Program-made: the position numbers and the translations under genes
NCBI GenBank assembly: GCA_033063855.1
Contig: CP093829.1
Span: 11,666,243 to 11,730,242, forward strand
Source of the DNA: Smittia aterrima
Taxonomy: Eukaryota; Arthropoda; Insecta; Diptera; Chironomidae
Length of the DNA: 64,000 bases
Reading direction: 5' to 3'
Notes under the pieces: generated by a model
What the model saw: the letters and a program-made list of their open reading frames with translations, nothing else
Databases searched by the model: none
What the model was told of the DNA's origin: nothing
In this document: positions 51,101 through 59,803 of the stretch, in pieces
Layout of the letters: each line of letters starts with the position of its first letter
How positions within the stretch are numbered: position 1 is the first letter of the stretch

Positions 51101-54100
51101 CAGTTTGTGCTGAATTGAAAGAAAAACTTTCAATTTGTTCAGTCAATTAAACAACTAATGCAGACAAAAGCTTTTATTACGCTTCATTCCATAAAAAGAA
51201 ATTTATTATCAACAGACAAACTGCAGCAGTTCAAGTGAATGGCATGAAATCTTTTAATCGTCCAATGCTTCAATTCCTTTCTTCTCCTCTCGATTGCGCA
51301 ACGCGCTTCGCCGATAATTGCGCTGAACCTTTCTTAGTTGTTGCTATTGATGCAGCAGCAGCGGCACATGAAACACTTTTCGTTCGACGTGCGAAACTTT
51401 GCGCAAGACGTGATCGAGTCAATTCATCAAAATGACGTAAGAGTCTTACGGACATCGACAAGAAAAATTGCTAGAAAATCGTCGCACAATGGTCGAGTCG
51501 AGACTTCAATACATCACAGCTGGAGGTTATTTAAAGTTTCCCACACAGTCGAGGAGAAAGAAACATTGTTGTTTTGATCCAAAGCACACGCGATGACATG
51601 AAGACGTTCGGAAACTGGTGCAAAGAACCGATTCCATTGAATTTCTCTTCGACGAGACTTTTCTGGCATTGCAAATTGGACGAAGCATCGAATTGATTGC
51701 CCATAAGCAGAATGTCTTATTAGGATGGGGAAATGCTTAATGCAACAAGTGAGCTAATGGGCTGCTTGATTGAATAACAAGATAATCGCTCTTTACAATC
51801 TGACGGTTTGTTTTCATCTCTCACTCGACTCGGCTTTCCCTCAGAAAATTGTTTATTCAATGTGAGTGTTGCAGATGCTTCAAAAGCGTCAGCATCGATC
51901 ACAACGCGCGATTTTTATCATGTGCTACCATCGAGCGCATTCGCTTTCTTTCAAACTAAGATTACAACAATTGAGAAAAAATAATTATTTGGTTTCCCAC
52001 AGAGCTCAAATCTCATCGAAGCCTTCGCCGCATGGTGTTCATATTTTCGATTGAATTACGCGGCTTATTAACTATCAGCCATAAGGCTTCGTTGCCATCT
52101 AAGATTGAACCTTCTTCGTTGATCATTATTTAATCAAAATGCGTAGCAAGAATCACATGGATCAAAACTTCGTTGCGCAACGTGATTATTTTTTTCCAAA
52201 ATTTAATATCTTAGCAAACGTTCGCTTCCGCGAGCTGACACGTCTCACGTTGTTTGCTACTAATCCAAAGGCATTGCAGAAAAAGCTTCTCGTTAAGTCG
52301 ATCTTACGCAATGTCGTCACTTAAACGATGCAAACGCCTTAATTTGTGAACATTTCTTTTCCCGCCCAACAATCTCAAAGAAGAGAAGCGTCGAATCATG
52401 TTATTACTTCGTTTTACTTTCAATTTGAATTTCACTTTCAGTTGTTTGCTTAATTTTATCATAAAGGCGCTGGAAATTCGAGAGGCACGAAGAATAAACG
52501 ATGCTTGCGCTTCTTAAATTTCATTCGTAACGCATGGCTGAGCTGCGAGCTTGAAATGTTTGGCATTTTAAAGTTGTAAACTTAATTTTGGTTCATAAAA
52601 CTTCATGAGGCGGAAAATTACTTTAATGTCTGAATGTGGTGATTGAAGTTACTTTAAAAATGTAATAAATGTTTTCCTTTCCATTTCAGTCTCCGATTCA
52701 ACGAAGACAACTAACGCAGACTCAGCAAAATCATATTTTGACTGACATTCAGCAGCATCAACATCGTTTCAATGTTCCACAGCCTCAGTTCAGAGGTCAA
52801 TTCAATGGACGTCAACAGAACTTTGTGCAATCTCCATCACAATCGTTCGCTTTCCCTCCAGTCACGTCAGTTCAAAACGCGAGGTTTCCTCCGAATGGAG
52901 TTCAACAGCCACCTCCAGCGTTCAGACACAACGCACGACCACAACAACAAGTAAAGAAACCTTTTCGTCCTTTTGCACAATTTCACATTCTCACTAAATT
53001 CATTCCATTCTTCCTACAGCAGCCCGTTGCACCACCACAAAACTTAAGACAAACACAATTCCAGAGATCTGTTCAAAACCAACTCGGACAAGTTTCATTC
53101 AATCAGCCACCGCAATTCAATCAGTTCCAGCCACAAACAGTTAACAATCCCTTCGCCGCTCAAGAGCAATTCAATAACTTTAACAGACCATCCGCGTTGC
53201 CACTCATTCAACAACAGCCACCAATTCGTCAACAACAAAACTTCTTGCCCAATGGACAAATTCATTTCCCATCGCAAAGTCAATTTGCTCCCCAAAATAA
53301 CTTCCAACCTAATCAATTCAATGCACCGCAACAAAATAATTTCCCTCCTCAACAACCTCAAAATGCTTTCTTGCAATCACATCAACAACAACCTCAACAG
53401 CAACCTCAACAACAAAATTTCCAACAACCTCAGAATGCTTTCTTGCAACCAAATCAAGCTCTTCCATCGGAACAACGCGCTAATATTTTCCAAGACGCAA
53501 GAACTGAAGAGCAGCGACAGAAAGAATTCGAACTCAGACAGAAATTGGTTGAAAAACAAGAAAAGTTTGCTCAGAAATATTATGAAAAGCAACAGGAACA
53601 AGTTCAAAAGCTACATGAAGATTTCGTGAAGAAACAACAGCAAATTCAAGAAGAAACCGAAGAGAAACTTCGTGCAAAGCAGCCAAAGTACGCTCAACAT
53701 CATCAGTTCAAACATCAACGTCATCAGACAGTTCGTCCAACTGACTACAAAGCATTTGAAAAGTCAGTTCAGAAATATTATCAACAGAATCCAACGACAA
53801 GCACTTCAACAACGACTACAACTACTCCCGTTCCAACAACAACTTCTCGTTTACTTACCGTCGTTCCACTGAAGAAAAACAAAAGTAAAAGTGAAGTCAA
53901 AACATTGAACGGCGAAGACATCGCGCAGTTGCTTCAGGGAAATCGTCAAAGCATCTTCAGTCAATTGAAACAAGAAACGAAGAAACCAACTACGGATAGC
54001 AAGGCCACAAAGTCGCCACTCAGTCGTGAAGATTTATTGAAACAATTGCAAGAACTTGCTTTGGACGGAAGTGCATCAGAAGGAACTCAAGATATTGTCT

Positions 54101-56090
54101 TGCCAAATGGAGAAAAAGTTCAAGTCATTCGAACATCTGATCCTGAGTTGATTCGTAAAGCAAAGTCTGGCAATGCAAATGTCATCGATCAAGCTGAGAC
54201 AACCACTCTTCCTCCACTCAACATCGCAGACCTCGCTAAAAGTGGAATTCTTCCGCCTGGAGCAAACTTTGAAGTCATCAGGCAATCCGAAGACGGTTTA
54301 GAGCAAGTCCAGAAAGTCCCGCAACAAAAGAAAGTTACGTTCGTCTATCTTGAAGAACTCGACGACGGATCGTTCAAGGTCCAAGGCGTTAAAGGAAATG
54401 GTGACAAGGAAGCTAAGCGATCAGGAGCTGAAGTTGATAACATCTTGGACAGAATTAAAAAAGGAGAAATTTCGTTGCCACCAGGCGCCAAGATTAATGA
54501 GAAACCAATCGATATCCCAACTCCAAGACCTTCAACTACTTTAAGAACGACAACTACTCAGCGATCAACATTCACACAACGAACAACTCCACGTACCACT
54601 CAACGAGCAAGCTCAATCTCTGTTATTCCATTATCATCAAGCTCAACTTCGATTCCTAAGAATCATCGATTAAATGGAAATGACAATGAATTGATTCGCG
54701 CTTCATCAGTCGCCCCACACACAATCTTGCCTGATCGTCCAAGTTCTCGTTTCCGATTCTCATTCTCAGCAACAACCGCTCAACCAGAAGAAGAGGATAA
54801 CGGCCGTTCACCCTACTCGACTTTACCAACCTTTGCAACTTCAGAGAGACACAGCATTTTCTCAGTCTCACCGCGCGTTCAACGACTTTCTTCAACCGAA
54901 ATTCCAGAATATGACACCGCTGGATCAGTCAACTACATTCAGAATGTTGAGACAAAGAGTTATGTATCATCAACAAGAGGACAAACTGTAAGTGCGACGA
55001 CTTCATCTCCGACTTACGCTTCTTCAATCTTCACCTCACCTTCATACTCGCCAACATTCACAACAACTCCACCAACAACTTTCACGCCGATTTCACCGAA
55101 AGCTGCTGAACTCACAAGCATTCTGAGAGATCGTGGACTTTTTGCAATGGCAAAATATTTGAGACAATCAGGATTAGATTCGATTCTTAACGAAACTGGA
55201 CCTTACACGATTTTCGCTCCAACTGACAAAGCTTTTAAGAGCTTACTCGTTCAACTTGGCGGACCCGAAAAGGCTGAAGAGAAATTCAAGAACAATCCAA
55301 GACTTCTTAGTGGACTTTTGCTTCATCACGTTATTCCCGGATCCTTCAAAATTGATGAGCTTCAAGATGAGATGACAGGAGTCTCGTTAGCTGGAACACA
55401 ACTAAGAGTTAACCAATATCAAATGCAAGACAGCGAATGGAATGACGTCAAAGTTACGACAATCAACGGAGCTACAGTCGCTGATGACAACCTCGACATT
55501 GAAATCCCACAAGGCGTAGCACATTCAGTTGATCGCGTTATGTTCCCTCTTCCAGTTGGTGACCTTTTGCAAACTTTACAATCTGATAGAGAAAGACGTT
55601 TTACTCATTTCTTGAGAGCCGTTTTCGCATCGAATATGGCCGATACCTTGCAAAACAAAGGCGAGTCTCATAATTGAAAGTTAACGCGATTATCTAACAT
55701 CAAATCTATTTTCAGGCATTAAAACCTACACAATCTTTGCCCCAACGGACCTCGCCTTCTCTCATCTGTCACAAGACGAGCTTAACAATCTCGTAAGCGA
55801 CAAAGATTCAGCGCAGCAATTGGTTAAGAAACACATTCTTCCCGGAACACTCTTTACAACAGGCATGAGATTCTATCAAGTGAAAGACACGTTAGCAGAA
55901 GACAAAGCGGTGACAGTACAAAAGAACGGAGGTAATTGGCGAAACGCGAAAATATCTATTCAGATCATTCAATTTGTTTGTTTTTTTGTTTGTCGTTTTA
56001 GGAAAAGTAAAAGTGAATGAAAGCACAATCTTAACATCAAACATTCCATCAACCAATGGAGTCATTCATGCCATCGACACGCTTCTTTAA
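39118..56090 (+). CDS. Secreted Gln-rich protein with two FAS1 (fasciclin) domains
   Basis: Probable extracellular-matrix or adhesion protein of 1094 residues, related to the TGFBI/midline-fascin group by its FAS1 domains. Exons: 39118-39195, 52690-52950, 53020-55660, 55716-55931, 56002-56090; all joins keep frame. Exon 1 encodes a signal peptide (VILALLLSAALSSVSSQG). Residues about 27-260 are Gln/Asn/Pro/Phe-rich. About 273-340 is a highly charged Lys/Gln/Glu segment likely to form a coiled coil. Thr/Ser-rich linkers follow. FAS1 domain 1 is about 808-950 (YTIFAPTDKAF, HHVIPG). FAS1 domain 2 is about 966-1094 (YTIFAPTDLAF, KHILPG). There is no transmembrane or GPI-like tail; it ends IHAIDTLL. 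Odd points are a 13.5-kb first intron with a nested gene, a GC-AG intron and a stop-free 69-nt intron. The exact orthologue is not recognised. Extra small exons in intron 1 cannot be excluded. Confidence 0.88.
43376..43397. repeat. (AG)11 microsatellite
   Basis: A perfect 22-nt dinucleotide run of AG inside the large FAS1-gene intron. A GAGA tract can bind GAGA factor in flies, but nothing here indicates that. Confidence 0.9.
47476..47494. other. Perfect 8-bp-stem GC hairpin at the end of the minisatellite element
   Basis: Stem CGGGCGGC, loop TTT, stem GCCGCCCG. It is strikingly GC-rich in AT-rich surroundings and sits 7 nt from CTAG, as in a Helitron 3' terminus. Confidence 0.85.
47503..47925. 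repeat. Degenerate minisatellite of 10-12 nt units
   Basis: Tandem, imperfect copies of TTTTCCCGAAG, TTTTCCCGAC and TTTTCCGAAG over about 420 bp. The composition leaves both strands open for more than 100 codons as Phe/Pro/Ser or Lys/Ser/Gly strings, a by-product of the repeat and not a gene. Confidence 0.92.
48574..48579 (-). terminator. Polyadenylation signal of the nested gene
   Basis: AATAAA on the minus strand, 66 nt downstream of the stop codon at 48647-48645. A normal spacing that supports this as a real transcription unit. Confidence 0.55.
48645..49103 (-). CDS. Novel small secreted Asn/Gly-rich protein nested in the FAS1-gene intron
   Basis: Two exons, 49103-48931 and 48876-48645, joined across a 54-nt GT-AG intron, give 134 residues. 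I recognise no family. Residues 1 to about 21 form a clear signal peptide (LGLLSFLLSCCIA). The mature part begins LNDNNQNARNLILSEQELRL. A polybasic site RKKRSRR spans 58-64, a possible furin-type cleavage. A segment FEVQMNVQFETFNNYN follows, then an Asn/Gln/Tyr-rich stretch and a Gly-rich end GSFGATGFAG. Cys78 is the only Cys after the signal. The phase-2 donor AG|GTGAAA is required by frame; the better-looking GTAAGG just before it leads to an early stop. An AATAAA lies 66 nt after the stop. Function unknown: a cleaved secreted peptide, cuticle or silk-like component are all possible. Confidence 0.72.
49130..49134 (-). promoter_or_regulatory. Possible initiator (TCAGT) of the nested gene
   Basis: The minus strand reads CTTCAGTTTG, matching the arthropod TCAGT initiator 27 nt upstream of the ATG at 49103. 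It would give a very short 5'UTR. There is no clear TATA box. A five-base match is weak evidence on its own. Confidence 0.25.
52951..53019 (+). other. 69-nt stop-free intron in the Gln-rich region
   Basis: GTAAAG to CTTCCTACAG, exactly 23 codons with no stop. Retention would insert a hydrophobic and basic 23-residue segment (VKKPFRPFAQ...) into an otherwise Gln-rich tract. The contrast in composition argues that it is normally spliced out. Confidence 0.75.
55661..55715 (+). other. 55-nt GC-AG intron between the two FAS1 domains
   Basis: The donor is AACAAAG|GCGAGT and the acceptor CTATTTTCAG. Joining here gives NKGIKTYTIFAPTD, the conserved FAS1 H1 motif. The nearby GT at 55665 would run GAG CAT TAA, an immediate stop, so the GC donor is forced by the frame. 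Confidence 0.85.
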
Positions 56091-56279
56091 GCTGCCTTTA
56101 GAATCTAAACTTAAAAATCGTTAAAATAATTTATTAATTCCATTTGTTTTGTGTTGTAAATATCATGGAAACTTTATCCTTTGTTGAGCTTTCGAATTGA
56201 GAAAGCTTTGAAGAGCCTTTGTTACTGATTGATGACGAAAAGCAGGAAGAATTCCGATCGAGGCATAAGAAAAGATTTT

Positions 56280-56323
56280 AATAAACTAAAAGATGTTTAA
56301 ACTGCAATGAATTTATGAATAAA
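56280..56323 (+). terminator. Polyadenylation signals of the FAS1 gene
   Basis: Two AATAAA hexamers (56280-56285 and 56318-56323) at normal distance from the TAA stop at 56088-56090. Confidence 0.6.
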
Positions 56324-57738
56324 AAAGAGTTTTCTGAAAATATGAAAAAAATGTTTGTTTCATTTTCAAATATGTTTCCTCCGAAATGTATCTCGCTGCA
56401 AGTCTCGCAGTTTGCTGAAATATCTCGAATTGAAAGAAATTAATTTTCATTTAAATATTTTTTATTCTTCTCAACATAAAGTTTTCTTTTTCAACATTTT
56501 ACATTCTGTCTCTCATTGTGATCTGATTTTGATCAAACTCGACAACATTGACACAATCCTTCAGTAACTTTTATTGATAAGTGTTTGACTTAAAGTATTT
56601 CGGCGTGATCTTCAAAAGATTTCAACTCTCTTTCAGTTTAAAGTAGTTCAGTAATACAGCGCATCTTCTCGATAATTTTTACAGTATAAACAAGGCAATA
56701 ATTTACAGATTAATGAAGCAAAAGCTTTACTAGTTGCGTGCATTGAACATTTCCTTCTTTTTCTTCTACAAGTCATTGGAATGTTTCAACTTGAAATCGA
56801 TCAAAAGTTCATCGAAAGTGTATCAAAATAATTTCCAAATAAATTTGTTCGATAGATTCGTTATTTTCTATTTAACGCAATATTGATATGTATGGGTTTG
56901 AGTTGATCCAAACTCTTCTTCTCTTTTGAAGGAAAGCCGACAAAATTTTACTGCAACTCGAGAATAGATTGATAGCTTAGTAATCGAAATTGATTTTTCT
57001 AACTTATTTTTCTTTTTAATGAGAATGAACTTTTGATAACTGCAATGACTGAGATGTGAATATTTTTTTGTTTAAGTTTATTTTTAATATAAAAGCTGTG
57101 CTGGAATGTATTTGAGATGCTGTGGTAGACTTATCGTGCATAAATGAAAACAAACTCAATTCGTTCATATTGCACCAGATTAAAATCATTTGTTAAAGAT
57201 CAATGTTAAGTACAATCAAGAAAAACTCGGGATATTTACATTAAAACATATTTACAGGTAAAACGAAGTCGAAAGTGAAACGTGCGGAAAGCTCTTTCTG
57301 TCGCTCTCGTTGTTGAATGTTTTAACGAAAGCTTTGAACAATCAATGGCATTTTTAATATTTTCAAAAAATAACTTTCGAGAAATCTCATTAACAAATAT
57401 TGATGAGCTACTGCGTTGGTCAAGCATCTACTTCCTCACCTTTGAGGTGATTCAACTAGCATAGCAGTAAACAATTAACATTCATTAACATGAATGCTTC
57501 ATATCTTTCGTTTATTTTATGATTTATCACTGCGCCATCATCTTTCCGTGTGTCGTCAACTTTCAAACCTTTCGTCTTCGTCTAACTTTCTTAATCAAGT
57601 AAGCACACCAATAATCTTATGTATTGCTTCCAGACTTCATTTAGATACAGATTGGCCAATTTCATCAAATAATATTACAACACTCGCGCCATAAGTAAAA
57701 GCATTCAAGACTAAAATGCAATGGCTCCCAACTTTACA

Positions 57739-57745
57739 TATCACA
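57739..57745 (-). promoter_or_regulatory. K-box-like site in the numb 3'UTR
   Basis: The minus strand reads TGTGATA 72 nt after the numb stop codon. TGTGAT is the K-box core and pairs with the seed of the miR-2/11/13 family, with A opposite position 1. K boxes are known in Drosophila Notch-pathway 3'UTRs. A single seven-base match is weak evidence. Confidence 0.3.
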
Positions 57746-57816
57746 ATTTGCGGCACAACTTTGAGAACTTTCCATTCATGACAATCTTTTTAAAGACGTT
57801 CATGCTTAATCGTCGT

Positions 57817-59803
57817 CTACAACTGAACTTGGAAAGATTGTTGAACTGATGTTTTCGGTGGCGTGATGAAAGGGTTTGTGCTGTGAATTTCAGGTCTATT
57901 AGCTCCTGTTGCCCACTCAGCGACAGTTGTGTCGAATGGATCACCGGGAGCAAGCGATTTTGATCTTGACTGGACGTTAAAAGCTGGAGCTCGTCGAGGG
58001 GCTGGTGAAGTATTCTTCACAATATCCGTCAACCACTGATCAGCCTTAGGAAGCGGATTAACAGTTTCAATTGGAACGACTTTTTGTGGCGACGAAGGTG
58101 ATGCGTCTGTTGGAACAGTTGCCAAAGCCAAGCCTAAGGCTGGAGATGGCGTTCGGGGAATATGCTCTGCGATACTGCTAATCGTTGAAGTTGCGTTAGT
58201 CGTTGACACGATGCTTCTTACAGGAATTTCAGGTGAATCATCGTCAATTAGTTGTTTGTGCAGGATCGGCATTGCCTTTCTAAGTGGAACAAAGTTGGCT
58301 AGAGGCCCAGTGTGTGCTATCGACATAAGAGGACGATACGGCGTGACCGAAGTTATCGGGCTTGTAACAGTTTTAGGTGGAGCTGGTTTGTTGATGTATT
58401 GTGTTCTCGTATTAACAACTGACGAATTTGTGCTGACTACTGAAGAGTTCGTGCTGATGTTTGCCGAAGAATCCAAAATGATAGGCGAGTTGCCGCTAAT
58501 AATTCCATTCGCGAGCTTCTCAAAGTTAAGAAAATCTTCAGTGTCTTTTGTAGTAAGTAAAGCAATTCCTTGACTCAGCTCTTTGCACAGCTCACTGACA
58601 GTGTCCAATTGATTCGGCGACACTTCGGGAATTGGAGAAACGGCCATTCGTTGAGGCGTGTTAGTATCGAGAAAAGCTTTTTGTCTTTCAGCATTAGAAG
58701 GAAGATCGTTAATTCTCAAAGACATTTGTCGCTTGAAAGGCGACTGAGCTCCCATTTGCTGGAAACCGCGGAAACTTCCTTGACGTTCAAGCATTGATGG
58801 AGTCGCATGTGGACGTTCGATTGCAAATGGATTATACGCTTTCGGTTGTGGTAATACGATTGCCGATGGTGGATCAACCAACCGCTCGGTCATCGTTGTT
58901 TGACGGAAAGATCCGGTTCTTGTAAATGTTGAAGTCTTCGTATCGAAAGTTCCTGTAACTGTGCATTCTTTATCGCGTCGTTGCTTTCGCTCCAAACAAA
59001 CAGCAAAGGCACAGCCGACAGCATGCGACAATCGTTCGCCAGAATCTTTACTTGCTAAGAATCCATGGCACATCCAACGGCGAGTTGTTCCATCACGGCA
59101 AATGTAACTGAATCCGCGTTCATGGCTTCGGTCTGGTGCACAGAAGCTAACTTTCTCAATTGTCTGATCGACAAGTAAGCCTTTCGTGTCTTCATCAACA
59201 ACACGAAGTCCATCACCGCTAACATGCAGCTGACCGCGAACTGGTCGACGTCTTGAACTCTAAAATAAAATATTGAAGAAAATTAATAAAGAAGAATCGA
59301 TGATTGAATGACTCGAGCGTGACTCACTCTAAGAACTTTGACCGCCTCTTCGCACACTTGCATTCCGCGTGACTCAAACACCTCTACACATCCAAGGTAT
59401 TTAACCGGGAAGACACAAGTTGCATTTCTAACTTCAGTTTCATCAGCCTGCCACATATGAGGCTTTGATGCTTCCGGAACTCGATCTTTACGACGACGAA
59501 ACGAGTCACGGAATGATTTTCGAAGACGATCCATTTTCTTTGGTGATCGTTTGCTACTACGGAAAGAAGCTGACTTCTGTGAACAAACGAGAGAAGAAAA
59601 AGATTGAAATTAAATGAAAATACAAACAAGAAGAAAGAAAGAAAGAACGGATTAAGTTTCCAGGAAACCACAATGCTCGATGCTCTCAAAGTTTTCTCTT
59701 CTCAATAATGTAATCGAATACGAACCACATTTTTAATATCACCGAATGTTCCTCTCGTGAATCCACGTTCAAGTGGCTGGTGCGATGATGAAGAGTTTCC
59801 CAT
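57817..59803 (-). CDS. numb: Numb, PTB-domain cell-fate determinant
   Basis: Membrane-associated endocytic adaptor segregated asymmetrically at neural precursor division, where it antagonises Notch. Three coding exons on the minus strand: 59803-59729, 59576-59328, 59259-57817, giving 588 residues (Drosophila about 556). It starts MGNSSSSHQPLERGFTRG, fitting an N-myristoylation signal. An internal Met40 (MDRLRKSFRDSF) matches the known short-isoform start and contains the Ser residues that aPKC targets in fly. The PTB domain (about 60-200) holds VKYLGCVEVFESRGMQVCEE and FSYICRDGTTRRWMCHGF. Conserved blocks NPFAIERPHATP and SPFKRQMSLRINDLPSNA follow. The C-terminus has DPF at 548 (alpha-adaptin binding), NPF at 570 (EH-domain binding) and the end SFQVQL. 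The first donor could instead be three bases further (59726), adding Val. Identification is firm. Confidence 0.97.

Larger units (their letters stand above)
39196..52689 (+). other. 13.5-kb first intron of the FAS1 gene
   Basis: The intron runs from CGACAA|GTGAGT to CCATTTCAG|TCTCCG in phase 0. Exon 1 ends GFSPYRQ and exon 2 begins SPIQRRQLTQTQQ, so a direct join is plausible. It carries an (AG)11 microsatellite, a Helitron-like element and a nested opposite-strand gene, each listed separately. The remainder shows no further gene I can support. Confidence 0.7.
56091..57816. other. Convergent 3' regions of the FAS1 gene and numb
   Basis: The FAS1 gene has AATAAA signals at 56280-56285 and 56318-56323, about 190-230 nt after its stop. 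The rest should hold the minus-strand 3'UTR of numb, whose end I cannot place with confidence. No coding exon is seen. Confidence 0.5.

Noticed and set aside
53095..53629. Leu-rich minus-strand frames and Asn-rich plus-strand frames over the Gln-rich FAS1 exon
   Set aside because: They are shadows of CAA/CAG-rich codons in the real frame.
55661..55677. Reading the long FAS1-gene frame to its stop at 55677 as the true C-terminus
   Set aside because: This would cut off the second FAS1 domain, whose conserved sequence resumes in frame at 55716.
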